Of a DNA stretch of 32,294 bases, positions 7,861 through 14,995 are shown piece by piece. The notes below the pieces were generated by a model that was not told the DNA's origin, ran no database searches, and worked only from the letters and a program-made list of their open reading frames with translations. Location of the stretch: NCBI GenBank assembly GCA_017535325.1, contig JAFXUC010000088.1:1-32294 (forward strand), written 5' to 3'. Source of the DNA: Bacteroidales bacterium. GTDB taxonomy: Bacteria; Bacteroidota; Bacteroidia; Bacteroidales; UBA3824. The position numbers and the translations under genes were made by a program. How positions within the stretch are numbered: the stretch's first letter is position 1; every line of letters starts with the position of its first letter.

Positions 7861-9186
7861 CTAATCAACTCTTTCAATTATAAGGTTGTTCAATATATTT
7901 TTTATTTCAATTTCTTTTTTTATTGTGCGGATTGAATTATCCGTTAATGAAACTTTTAATGTAACTAAATATTTTCCGTTTTTCTTATAAGCGTGTATCG
8001 GATTTTTTTGAGTAACTTTCGGTGTTCCGTCGCCGAAATCCCATTCAAACGCCGCCGCAGGATAGCCGTGATATTCAAAAGAAGTTTCCTGACAAGAAGC
8101 GTTACATTCAAAGGAAAAATAAGTACGGACAACCAAAGGAAACCTAAGAAACCCGCGATTTTTAAGTGCTTTATAATCAACTGCTTGATAAAAATATTCA
8201 CAATCTTCCGAATTTGAATTTTTTAATACAGAAATATCATTTTTGCGAAACTGCATCATATATATATTTTCGTCTTTGCACAAAATCATATCATCAAAAA
8301 CCACATCTGATGCTATTGTATCAAACTTTTTCAATTTATCAATATTATCTGCATCCGAAGTTTTACAGCGCAAAAGACTTTTGCCGTTTACTGTTGAAAA
8401 ATACAAATAATATCCGTTTTCTGATAATTCAAATGAACTTAATTTTTCTGACAAAACTTTATGCCCGGTGATTTTATGATTTGTTATATCATAATCCAAA
8501 ATCATTTGATTAGAAATCAATTTTGAACAATCATTGTTAAATTTAATTTTATTAAACAAATTATAATCAAAACTCATATCTGAACTCCTATAAGAATTAA
8601 CTAACAAAAAGTTATTATTGTCTATCTTGAAAATATTAATGCCGTCAGGAGCATTTTGACATATTACAAATATTTCTCCGGAATAAATATAAGGTATCAA
8701 AAATGACCAAACTCCGTGCGTTTCAAAAGTATTTGAAGTTATATTATATTTTCCGAAATCATCTACGGCAATTCTTATGCATATCAATGTGTCACTATTA
8801 CCATGGTAATGGTGGATTGAAGCGATAATATAATATAAATTTTCTTCATTCGGACTTTTCAAGGCATACATTATACTCCACTCACTTTTATTCTTCTCTT
8901 TTTGGAATATAACTTCATTGTTCTTATCGTAAACCAAAAACAAGTTGTCCTGAGAACAACTATAAAACATCAAATTTCCATTATTGTCGCAAACTGACGA
9001 TAAAAAATTAGAGAGAATCTGTGGAAATCCTTTTGTAAGGGTCATAGGAATATTATTAAAATTCCAAAAATATCCATCTTGCAAAACCAACTGATTATAC
9101 TCATTTTGCGATAGTACTATATTGACAAAAAAAAAGTATATCACTGCAAATGCAGTGATATACCTTAGATATTGAACAAAAAACAT
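7861..9186 (-). CDS. exported PKD-domain protein with propeller-like N-terminal region
   Basis: 441 residues. A hydrophobic leader (ITAFAVIYFFFVNIVLSQ) indicates export. Residues of about 30-340 resemble the repetitive beta-propeller-like regions of Bacteroidota surface proteins (NGNLMFYSCSQDN, SENGYYLYFST), without a catalytic motif. A PKD domain spans about 355-430, with the diagnostic FEWDFGDGTP and NGKYLVTLKV. No type IX secretion C-terminal domain follows, unlike many PKD surface proteins; the protein ends shortly after the PKD fold and close to repeat copy 1, so it may be shortened. Its ATG overlaps the stop of the upstream lipoprotein gene (TAATG), implying coupled translation. Base composition is visibly more AT-rich than its neighbours, consistent with transfer. 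Role unknown, probably surface adhesion or binding. Confidence 0.75.
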   Translation of the reverse strand: MFFVQYLRYITAFAVIYFFFVNIVLSQNEYNQLVLQDGYFWNFNNIPMTLTKGFPQILSNFLSSVCDNNGNLMFYSCSQDNLFLVYDKNNEVIFQKEKNKSEWSIMYALKSPNEENLYYIIASIHHYHGNSDTLICIRIAVDDFGKYNITSNTFETHGVWSFLIPYIYSGEIFVICQNAPDGINIFKIDNNNFLLVNSYRSSDMSFDYNLFNKIKFNNDCSKLISNQMILDYDITNHKITGHKVLSEKLSSFELSENGYYLYFSTVNGKSLLRCKTSDADNIDKLKKFDTIASDVVFDDMILCKDENIYMMQFRKNDISVLKNSNSEDCEYFYQAVDYKALKNRGFLRFPLVVRTYFSFECNASCQETSFEYHGYPAAAFEWDFGDGTPKVTQKNPIHAYKKNGKYLVTLKVSLTDNSIRTIKKEIEIKNILNNLIIERVD

Positions 9187-10160
9187 TATCTCTTTCTATA
9201 AACAGGTTCAAATACTAATCTAACAGAAACACCATTTTCATTAGTAAGCATTCTATTGATATACGCTACATGATTATAATATTTTACATCATTGGCTGAA
9301 CGTCTATAATATTTTTGAATACAAAGGGTAAAATGTTCTCTCGCTGCTGCACCCTCCACAGTATTTTCAAGCCAAAATTCTCCAAAATCTCCAAGAAAAT
9401 CATAACGTTTAACCCCAGAATGACTTGCCCTTCCTCCTGCTAATACTCGACATGGTTGTTCTGGTGTAATATAATCAAATCCTCCAATAAAAATATCATA
9501 ATAAAAACAATCAGTGGTCGGATCAATATCATCTAAATAAAAGCCGTTATCAGTATTATTTCCAATACTTTCCCGTTCAATAATATCACACACATCTTCC
9601 GATGTTAATAATCTTCCTTGTGTTTGATAATGAGAACTATATACATCTCCATTTTTTTTATAAATCGGCAAATCCAATGTGATTTTCGATGCTAATTCTT
9701 TTGCTGCTTGCCAGGTATACAACCGTCCATAAAATTTTACATTTTTTTCATTATCATCATACGCCCAACAACCTTTTGAAACTGGATAATCAAGATTAGT
9801 TGTCATTACATAAAAATATTTATCAGAATTTCTTCGATACACCTTCATTAATTCGTACACTTTATTTTTGTATGTTACATATCGAATGGAATTTAGAACA
9901 GAATCATCCCCCGAATACCTTTCGGAAAAATCACCTTTCCATCGGAAATCGCCCTTATAACCTTTGGACAATCCGTTCTTATGCATCGGAATTATCCATT
10001 GTTTTGATAATGAATCAGGTAAAGAAATTTCACTTTCCAAAATTTGATTATCCTGACTGTCTTTTGAAATTTGCATATCTTCGTTTTCGCACGAAGAGAA
10101 AAGCGCAATCGCTGCAACCCCCATGGTTACAACGGTTGTTTTAAGGAAATTGAATCTCAT
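9186..10160 (-). CDS. FISUMP-domain lipoprotein
   Basis: 324 residues. The N-terminus ends in a lipobox (ALFSSC, Cys24), so it is predicted to be a lipoprotein. The body matches the Fibrobacter succinogenes major paralogous (FISUMP, C-type-lectin-like) pattern: GRLYTWQAAKELASKI, GRLLTSEDV, YDFLGDFGEFW and the closing GVSVRLVFEP. FISUMP proteins have no known catalytic activity; display or binding at the surface is an inference. It is first in a two-gene transcript with the PKD protein (TAATG overlap) and has a clear promoter. Codon use is AT-rich, like the PKD gene. The pair lies between the two 97-bp repeats. Confidence 0.75.
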   Translation of the reverse strand: MRFNFLKTTVVTMGVAAIALFSSCENEDMQISKDSQDNQILESEISLPDSLSKQWIIPMHKNGLSKGYKGDFRWKGDFSERYSGDDSVLNSIRYVTYKNKVYELMKVYRRNSDKYFYVMTTNLDYPVSKGCWAYDDNEKNVKFYGRLYTWQAAKELASKITLDLPIYKKNGDVYSSHYQTQGRLLTSEDVCDIIERESIGNNTDNGFYLDDIDPTTDCFYYDIFIGGFDYITPEQPCRVLAGGRASHSGVKRYDFLGDFGEFWLENTVEGAAAREHFTLCIQKYYRRSANDVKYYNHVAYINRMLTNENGVSVRLVFEPVYRKR

Positions 10161-10185
10161 GATTATAAAACTTCTAATTTTGCTG

Positions 10186-10220
10186 CAAATGTAATGCTTT
10201 TTTCTTAAAATGCCAAAAAA
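10186..10220 (-). promoter_or_regulatory. promoter of the FISUMP-PKD gene pair
   Basis: On the minus strand TTTTTTG (10220-10214), 20 bases, TACATTTG (10193-10186), fitting the Bacteroidota consensus. The start codon is at 10160, giving a leader of about 20 bases. Confidence 0.6.
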
Positions 10221-10226
10221 GATTAA

Positions 10227-10254
10227 ATAAAATTGGTCTTATAAAAAAAACAGA
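10227..10254. repeat. 28-bp direct repeat, left copy
   Basis: This 28-base sequence, beginning ATAAAATTGGTCTTAT, is repeated exactly at 10502-10529. The two copies bracket 247 bases that contain element copy 2 and a second palindromic repeat. Confidence 0.85.
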
Positions 10255-10257
10255 CAA

Positions 10258-10354
10258 AACACCGCCTGCCTAACGTCTGCCGCCCCGCTGGGGCTACAAA
10301 GTGATAATCATTTTGCAGCCCCAGCGGGGCGATATATATTAGGCAGGCGGTGTT
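10258..10354. repeat. 97-bp palindromic element, copy 2
   Basis: Same orientation as copy 1 and 95 of 97 positions identical. Outer arms 10258-10273 and 10339-10354 are a perfect 16-bp inverted repeat. The inner arms GCCCCGCTGGGGCT and AGCCCCAGCGGGGC are perfectly complementary, so this is the better preserved copy. A 29-base unit (10363-10391) identical to the one beside copy 1 follows, then a decayed unit. Small reading frames across it are by-products of the palindrome. Confidence 0.85.
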
Positions 10355-10440
10355 GTTTCGTAGAAACATAAACCCCTGCAAAATAAAAAACGAAACACAA
10401 ACCATTGATAAAAAAAGCAAAAAAGCAGGATAATTGGAAC

Positions 10441-10489
10441 GCAGGCATCCCTGCCTGCAAATGCTTGCAAAGCAGGCGGAGACGCCTGC
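10441..10489. repeat. GC-rich double-hairpin repeat
   Basis: Two adjacent hairpins: GCAGGC (10441-10446) with GCCTGC (10453-10458), and GCAGGCG (10472-10478) with CGCCTGC (10483-10489). All four arms are related, so alternative long-range pairings are possible, as in BIME-type repeats. It lies in the same inter-genic island as element copy 2. The stretch 10161-10591 contains no supported gene. Confidence 0.7.
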
Positions 10490-10501
10490 ACTCCATTTTT
10501 T

Positions 10502-10529
10502 ATAAAATTGGTCTTATAAAAAAAACAGA
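10502..10529. repeat. 28-bp direct repeat, right copy
   Basis: Exact copy of 10227-10254. It lies 62 bases before the ATG of the HerA-type ATPase gene and so may be part of that gene's leader or promoter region. Confidence 0.85.
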
Positions 10530-10591
10530 AAAAAATTTGTTATCTCCTCAAAAAAATATAACTTGGCGCAAATTTTTAAACCTAAAAAAAT

Positions 10592-12145
10592 ATGTACATA
10601 AAAGACAGAGGACTTTATATAGCGCATTGCGAAAAAGGCGATGTGTCAATAATCGGAAAAATGGCAAACCGCCACGGACTTATCGCCGGTGCGACGGGAA
10701 CGGGTAAAACCGTAACGCTTCAAGTTTTGGCGGAGACGTTTTGTCAGGCGGGCGTGCCGTGTTTTATGGCGGATATGAAAGGCGATTTGAGCGGTATCAG
10801 TCAGGCGGGAAAAATGTCGGGCTTTATCGAAAAACGCTTAACGGAGTTTCAAATCGAAAACCCTGAGTTTCAGTCTTGTCCGGTGAGATTCTTTGACGTT
10901 TTCGGTGAGCAGGGACACCCGATGAGATGCACGATTTCTCAAATGGGACCCGATATGTTGGCAAGGCTTTTGGACTTGAACGAAACTCAGACGGGCATTC
11001 TCCACATAGTTTTCCGCATTGCCGACGACAACGAACTTTTGCTTCTTGACATGAAAGATTTGCGTTCGATGTTGGATTTTGTTGCAAAAAATGCTTCTGA
11101 ATTTACCACACAATACGGCAATATTACACCTCAAAGTATCGGTGCTATTCAGCGGTCGCTGCTCGCGCTTGAAAATCAAGGCGGCGAAAAATTCTTCGGC
11201 GAACCGGCTTTTGATATTCAGGATTTGCTTTCAACAGAAGGCGGAAAAGGCGTTATGAACGTCCTTGCGGCTGACAAACTGATGTTGCAGCCAAAACTTT
11301 ATTCTACGTTTATGCTTTGGCTTATGAGCGAACTTTACGCGACTTTGCCCGAAGTGGGGGATATGGATTTGCCGAAATTGGTTTTCTTTTTTGACGAGGC
11401 GCACATGCTTTTTGACGGCACTTCCAAGGCTATGGTTGACAAAATAGAGCAAGTTATCCGTTTGATAAGAAGTAAGGGTGTTGGCATTTATTTTATTTCG
11501 CAGTCGCCTTCTGATATTCCTGATGCGATTTTGGGACAACTTGGAAACAGAGTTCAGCACGCTTTGAGGGCTTACACTCCCAAAGATAAAAAAGCGGTGA
11601 AAGCCGCCGCTGAAAGTTTCCGTCCAAATCCCGCTTTCAGCACCGAAGAGGCTATTCAGAGCCTTGAAACTGGTGAAGCGTTGGTTTCTTTTCTTGACGA
11701 GAAAGGCGCACCCTCGGTGGTTGAACGCTGCAAAATACTTTTCCCTCTCAGTCAAATCGGCGCAATCAACGACACTCAGCGTCAGTTGATTATCCGTCAA
11801 TCGCGCATTTACGGCAAATACGACAAGGCGGTTGACAGAGAAAGCGCGTTTGAGGTTCTTCTCGAAATAGCCGAAAAACGTAAAGCCGAGGAAGAAAAAG
11901 CAAAACTCGAAGCCGAAAAAGCAAAGGAAAAGGCAAAAGAGGATAAAGAAAAAGCGAAAAAAAATACGTCCACAAAGCCGTCTGCAACGGGAAAAATTCT
12001 CGGCAACGTTGCCAATACGGTGGCAAGGACTGCAACTCGCGAAATTACCAAAAGTATTTTTGGCAGCGGTTCCAAAAAGAAGTCTTCTTCCGGCGGAATT
12101 TTAGGCGGTTTCGTAAGGAGTATTTTGGGAAATTTGTTGAAATAA
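10592..12145 (+). CDS. HerA/YjgR-type P-loop ATPase (DUF853)
   Basis: 517 residues, close to the roughly 500 of E. coli YjgR. Walker A GATGTGKT at 33-40; Walker B VFFFDEAH with Asp268-Glu269; an MADMKGDLSG segment typical of the DUF853 branch of the HerA-FtsK superfamily; and FISQSPSDIPD as the sensor/motif III region. After about residue 420 there is a charged Lys/Glu/Ala coiled coil, then a Gly/Ser/Lys-rich tail (SGSKKKSSSGGILGG). Cytoplasmic ATPase. HerA proteins pump DNA with NurA nuclease, but YjgR-type members usually stand alone and their role is not established. No NurA is seen nearby. Followed by a strong terminator. Confidence 0.88.
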   Translation: MYIKDRGLYIAHCEKGDVSIIGKMANRHGLIAGATGTGKTVTLQVLAETFCQAGVPCFMADMKGDLSGISQAGKMSGFIEKRLTEFQIENPEFQSCPVRFFDVFGEQGHPMRCTISQMGPDMLARLLDLNETQTGILHIVFRIADDNELLLLDMKDLRSMLDFVAKNASEFTTQYGNITPQSIGAIQRSLLALENQGGEKFFGEPAFDIQDLLSTEGGKGVMNVLAADKLMLQPKLYSTFMLWLMSELYATLPEVGDMDLPKLVFFFDEAHMLFDGTSKAMVDKIEQVIRLIRSKGVGIYFISQSPSDIPDAILGQLGNRVQHALRAYTPKDKKAVKAAAESFRPNPAFSTEEAIQSLETGEALVSFLDEKGAPSVVERCKILFPLSQIGAINDTQRQLIIRQSRIYGKYDKAVDRESAFEVLLEIAEKRKAEEEKAKLEAEKAKEKAKEDKEKAKKNTSTKPSATGKILGNVANTVARTATREITKSIFGSGSKKKSSSGGILGGFVRSILGNLLK

Positions 12146-12152
12146 TTTTCTT

Positions 12153-12194
12153 AAAACGGGATTGTTTTTTTATAGAACAATCCCGTTTTTTTTT
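12153..12194. terminator. bidirectional rho-independent terminator
   Basis: AAAACGGGATTGTT (12153-12166) pairs with AACAATCCCGTTTT (12176-12189) across a short loop, with a T run after it on the plus strand and A-rich flank before it. It serves the ATPase gene at 10592 and, from the other side, the converging AAA_14 gene that ends at 12193. Confidence 0.85.
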
Positions 12195-13398
12195 AATACA
12201 ACAGCCCGAACATCCACAGCGGAATTCTGTTTCCTATGCCGGATTCTATGCCGTCAATGGCAAGATAACTTTGCGGAATATTCTTGATTTGGTCATAAGT
12301 TTTGTTCTGTCCGCCCACTTCAAAAAGATACTTGTTGTCAACAAGAAAATCGCCCGTCTTGGGATAACGGACATCAAACAACAGTTGCATCTGATTGAAA
12401 AAAAACGTTTCACGCAGAGTGCCTATGTCAATCTTGTTTGACAGCGCATACATTAGGTTGGTGTTGTAAAGATACACTTTGCTTGGTGCTGTAAGATGCC
12501 TGTAATTCTTTGTGTCCTTGGTCAGCAGCGAAATAATGTTGCCCTTGTCCAATGTGTAAAGCATTTTCAGGCAACTGTCGCGGTTGGAACCCAACGATTC
12601 TGCAAGTCTGGAAATGTTGACTTCAAACGGTACATTGCTTACCGTGAGCATAAGCAGGGTTTTGGTTTTTTCCACTGTGGAATACGAAACATCCACCGAT
12701 GCGGGCATATCGCTCTCTATAACAAGTTGAATTACAGAATTTAGCCGCATATAAAAGCCGCCTTTGATTTCACCCGTAAAAGGATAACATCCCTGTTTCA
12801 GATAGTCTCCGAAACATTTAAGCACTTTAATCTTGGGCATAATCTCCATAGCGATGTCAATGTGATTTTTGAGCAGTTCTTCGATTGAAACGGGAGCAAG
12901 CGTAATAGTCTTGGTAAATTCAAGGTATTCCCTGAAAGACATATTACCAAGCGTATAAAGTATCTGGCGGCGCGACAAATCTGCTTTTGAATTGTCAATT
13001 TCCAGCATTGACGAACCCGTGTAAACTATTTGCAAATCAGGATAGCCGTCATAAAAGTTTTTAAGATACAAACTCCAATCCTTAAACTTGTGTACTTCGT
13101 CAAAAAACAGCGATGTAACGCCTTGATTGTAAAGATACTCCACGAGTTCAGAAAGGCTGTTGGTCTTAAACCACAGATTGTCAAGTGAAACCCAAAAAAC
13201 CTTGCTTTTGTCCTTGAAGTTTTCCTTGATGTATTGGAGCAGCAACGTAGTTTTGCCCACACCTCTTGCGCCTCTGATACCTATCAGACGGTCTGTCCAC
13301 TCTATTTGATTGTAAAGATAACGCTTGAAAGTTGTCTGCACTCCTGCAAGCCGGCGGCGGAATACATTCAAAAGCGGTTCTATATCAGACTGTAACAT
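12193..13398 (-). CDS. AAA_14 ATPase with DUF4143-like C-terminus
   Basis: The start is placed at 13398, giving 401 residues: AAGGA lies a few bases before this ATG, while the longer frame from 13437 begins almost on top of the promoter -7 box. Walker A GARGVGKT at 43-50; Walker B SLFFDE with Asp100-Glu101; IVYTGSSMLEI sensor region. The C-terminal part ends with FLVDNKYLFEVGGQNKTYDQ and IPLWMFGLLY, typical of the DUF4143/PD-(D/E)XK-like domain of the AAA_14 group, which is greatly expanded in Bacteroidota and archaea and has no established function. The gene stands alone between a terminator and a palindrome-rich upstream region. Confidence 0.82.
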   Translation of the reverse strand: MLQSDIEPLLNVFRRRLAGVQTTFKRYLYNQIEWTDRLIGIRGARGVGKTTLLLQYIKENFKDKSKVFWVSLDNLWFKTNSLSELVEYLYNQGVTSLFFDEVHKFKDWSLYLKNFYDGYPDLQIVYTGSSMLEIDNSKADLSRRQILYTLGNMSFREYLEFTKTITLAPVSIEELLKNHIDIAMEIMPKIKVLKCFGDYLKQGCYPFTGEIKGGFYMRLNSVIQLVIESDMPASVDVSYSTVEKTKTLLMLTVSNVPFEVNISRLAESLGSNRDSCLKMLYTLDKGNIISLLTKDTKNYRHLTAPSKVYLYNTNLMYALSNKIDIGTLRETFFFNQMQLLFDVRYPKTGDFLVDNKYLFEVGGQNKTYDQIKNIPQSYLAIDGIESGIGNRIPLWMFGLLY

Positions 13399-13424
13399 AA
13401 TGATTCCTTTAATTTTTCTCCGCA

Positions 13425-13432
13425 CAAATATA
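13425..13432 (-). promoter_or_regulatory. -7 box of the AAA_14 gene promoter
   Basis: TATATTTG on the minus strand fits TAnnTTTG and is 27 bases before the chosen ATG. The -33 region would fall in or beside the first palindromic site (13440-13456), so binding there could block transcription. Confidence 0.5.
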
Positions 13433-13439
13433 ATCAAAA

Positions 13440-13525
13440 TTGTACTTTCAAAAAGTTAAATATCATTAAACATTGCACTTTCAAAAGTGCAATTATGGAT
13501 TAAATTTGTACTTTTGAAAGTGCAA
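13440..13525. promoter_or_regulatory. three related palindromic sites (operator-like)
   Basis: Site B, TTGCACTTTCAAAAGTGCAA (13473-13492), has 9-bp inverted arms around a 2-base centre. Site C (13506-13525) is TTGTACTTTTGAAAGTGCAA, the same site with one arm base changed. Site A (13440-13456) is a partial copy, TTGTACTTTCAAAAAGT. Spacing is about 33 bases between sites. They lie between the AAA_14 promoter and the HD gene, and look like binding sites for a dimeric protein. Site C also contains TACTTTTG, a possible plus-strand -7 box. Confidence 0.65.
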
Positions 13526-13561
13526 TATTATTAATCCGCAAAAAACTTTTCTTAAAACAAT

Positions 13562-13593
13562 AATGCCGGACAAACAACTGATTGTCCGGCATT
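13562..13593. terminator. strong hairpin not attached to any visible gene
   Basis: AATGCCGGACAA (13562-13573) pairs exactly with TTGTCCGGCATT (13582-13593), followed on the plus strand by an AT/T-rich stretch (TTATTTTTT). It resembles the terminator at 12153 and is preceded by the same TTTTCTTAAAAC string, yet no gene ends here. It may end a short transcript from site C, or be a relic of a lost gene. The rest of 13399-13741 holds only the palindromes and promoters listed. Confidence 0.6.
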
Positions 13594-13684
13594 GTTATAA
13601 TTATTTTTTATAACTTTTAATTTTGTTATTACTTACCGCAAAGGTAGGATTTTTTTGATTTTTTTACAAATTTAGACGGAATTA

Positions 13685-13718
13685 TTTTTTGTATTGACAG
13701 AAAATAATATTACTTTTG
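13685..13718 (+). promoter_or_regulatory. promoter of the HD-domain gene
   Basis: TTTTTTG (13685-13691), 19 bases, TACTTTTG (13711-13718). Transcription from about 13724 excludes the upstream TTG at 13694 as a start and supports the ATG at 13742. Confidence 0.65.
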
Positions 13719-13741
13719 TAAAACAACACTTTAATAAAATC

Positions 13742-14977
13742 ATGTCAACCAACAAATTAAAAGTCATCAACGACCCGGTTTACGGTTTGATTAACATCGA
13801 AAACGAATTGATTTTTGATGTTATTGAGCACCCTTTGTTTCAACGTCAGAGACGAATCAAACAGTTGGGACTTAGTTACTTGGTTTATCCGGGAGCGATG
13901 CACACGAGGTTTCAGCACGCTTTGGGCGCAACTTATCTTATGCAAAACGCCTTGAAAGTGATTTCAGAAAAAGGCTGTCCGCTTACAAGTGATGACAAAC
14001 AGGCGGCTCTGCTGGCTATTTTGTTGCATGACTTGGGACACGGACCGTTTTCCCACACTTTTGAAAACAGTTTTTTTGACAATATTTCGCACGAGGACAT
14101 TTCAACCGAGTTTATGAAGATAATTGACAATGATTTCGGCGGAAGAATCAAAGGCGGAATTGAGGTTTTTACAAATACTTATCACAAAAAAATCCTTCAC
14201 AAACTGGTTTCAAGCCAACTTGACATGGATAGGCTTGACTACCTGAACCGCGACAGTTTTTTTACGGGCGTCAGCGAGGGCGTTGTCGGCAGCGAAAGAA
14301 TTATAAAAATGCTGAATTTTGTTGACAGTGAGCCTGTTGTGGAGGCAAAAGGCATATATTCCGTTGAAAAATTCTTGATTGCGCGGCGTTTGATGTATTG
14401 GCAGGTTTATCTTCACAAAACGGTTGTGGTTGCCGAAGAAATCCTGAAACTGATTATAGAACGCGCAAAAGAACTTTTAAAAAGCGGCACGGATATTTTC
14501 GCGCCGCCGTCTTTGAAATTCTTTTTAACCAACAGTATCGCCCAAAACGGTTTGCACACAAAATTCTCCGGCAAAACGCCGCTTGAATATTTTGCTCAGT
14601 TGGACGATTCTGACATTATTTCCGCAATCAAAGTTTGGCAGTTTTCTGACGATTTTGTGTTGAGCACACTGTCAAAACGCCTGATTGACAGGAATTTGTT
14701 TAAAATCGAGATTTTTCCTGGCGAAATTCCTGACGACAAAGTTTCAGAGATAAGAAAAAAAGTCCTTTCAAAAAAACTTTGCAGCGAAGAGTTTTTGGAT
14801 TATTTTGTAATCAAAGGTACTCTTTACAACAAGGCATATTCGCGTGGCAAAGACGAGACGATAAAAATCGTCATGAAAGACGGTTTGGTAAAGGACATCG
14901 CCTCTGCCTCTGACATTTCAAACGTTTCCGCGCTCAGCAAAACGGTCAAGAAAAACTTTGTGTGTTACGCTTTCTGA
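13742..14977 (+). CDS. HD-domain phosphohydrolase (COG1078, SAMHD1/dGTPase-like)
   Basis: 411 residues from the ATG at 13742; a longer frame to 13694 would place its start inside the promoter. The metal-binding HD residues are visible: His59 in HTRFQHALG, His96-Asp97 in LLHDLGHGPFSHTFE, and the later Asp in LDMDRLDYLNRDSFFTG. This is the arrangement of SAMHD1 and the bacterial COG1078 proteins, which hydrolyse dNTPs or other nucleotides. N-terminal DPVYGLINIENELIFDVIEHP is also typical. Cytoplasmic, single gene. Exact substrate cannot be read from the sequence. It converges closely with the nitroreductase gene (18-base gap). Confidence 0.87.
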   Translation: MSTNKLKVINDPVYGLINIENELIFDVIEHPLFQRQRRIKQLGLSYLVYPGAMHTRFQHALGATYLMQNALKVISEKGCPLTSDDKQAALLAILLHDLGHGPFSHTFENSFFDNISHEDISTEFMKIIDNDFGGRIKGGIEVFTNTYHKKILHKLVSSQLDMDRLDYLNRDSFFTGVSEGVVGSERIIKMLNFVDSEPVVEAKGIYSVEKFLIARRLMYWQVYLHKTVVVAEEILKLIIERAKELLKSGTDIFAPPSLKFFLTNSIAQNGLHTKFSGKTPLEYFAQLDDSDIISAIKVWQFSDDFVLSTLSKRLIDRNLFKIEIFPGEIPDDKVSEIRKKVLSKKLCSEEFLDYFVIKGTLYNKAYSRGKDETIKIVMKDGLVKDIASASDISNVSALSKTVKKNFVCYAF

Positions 14978-14995
14978 CTGTGATTTGAGGAAAAT

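Noticed and set aside
10405..10707. 100-residue plus-strand reading frame and other small frames across 10223-10500
   Set aside because: They run through palindromic repeats and into the ATPase gene in another frame; their Arg/Cys-rich translations are products of the repeats.
10592..12145. HerA-NurA or HerA-Sir2 defence pair
   Set aside because: The protein is a YjgR/DUF853-type ATPase with its own terminator, and neither NurA, Sir2 nor a nuclease partner is adjacent.
13399..13437. N-terminal extension of the AAA_14 ATPase
   Set aside because: The extension overlaps the -7 box, and the internal ATG at 13398 has AAGGA at a suitable distance.
13694..13741. Upstream TTG start for the HD-domain gene
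   Set aside because: It lies inside the promoter (TTTTTTG-N19-TACTTTTG), upstream of the likely transcription start; the ATG at 13742 also fits the family N-terminus.
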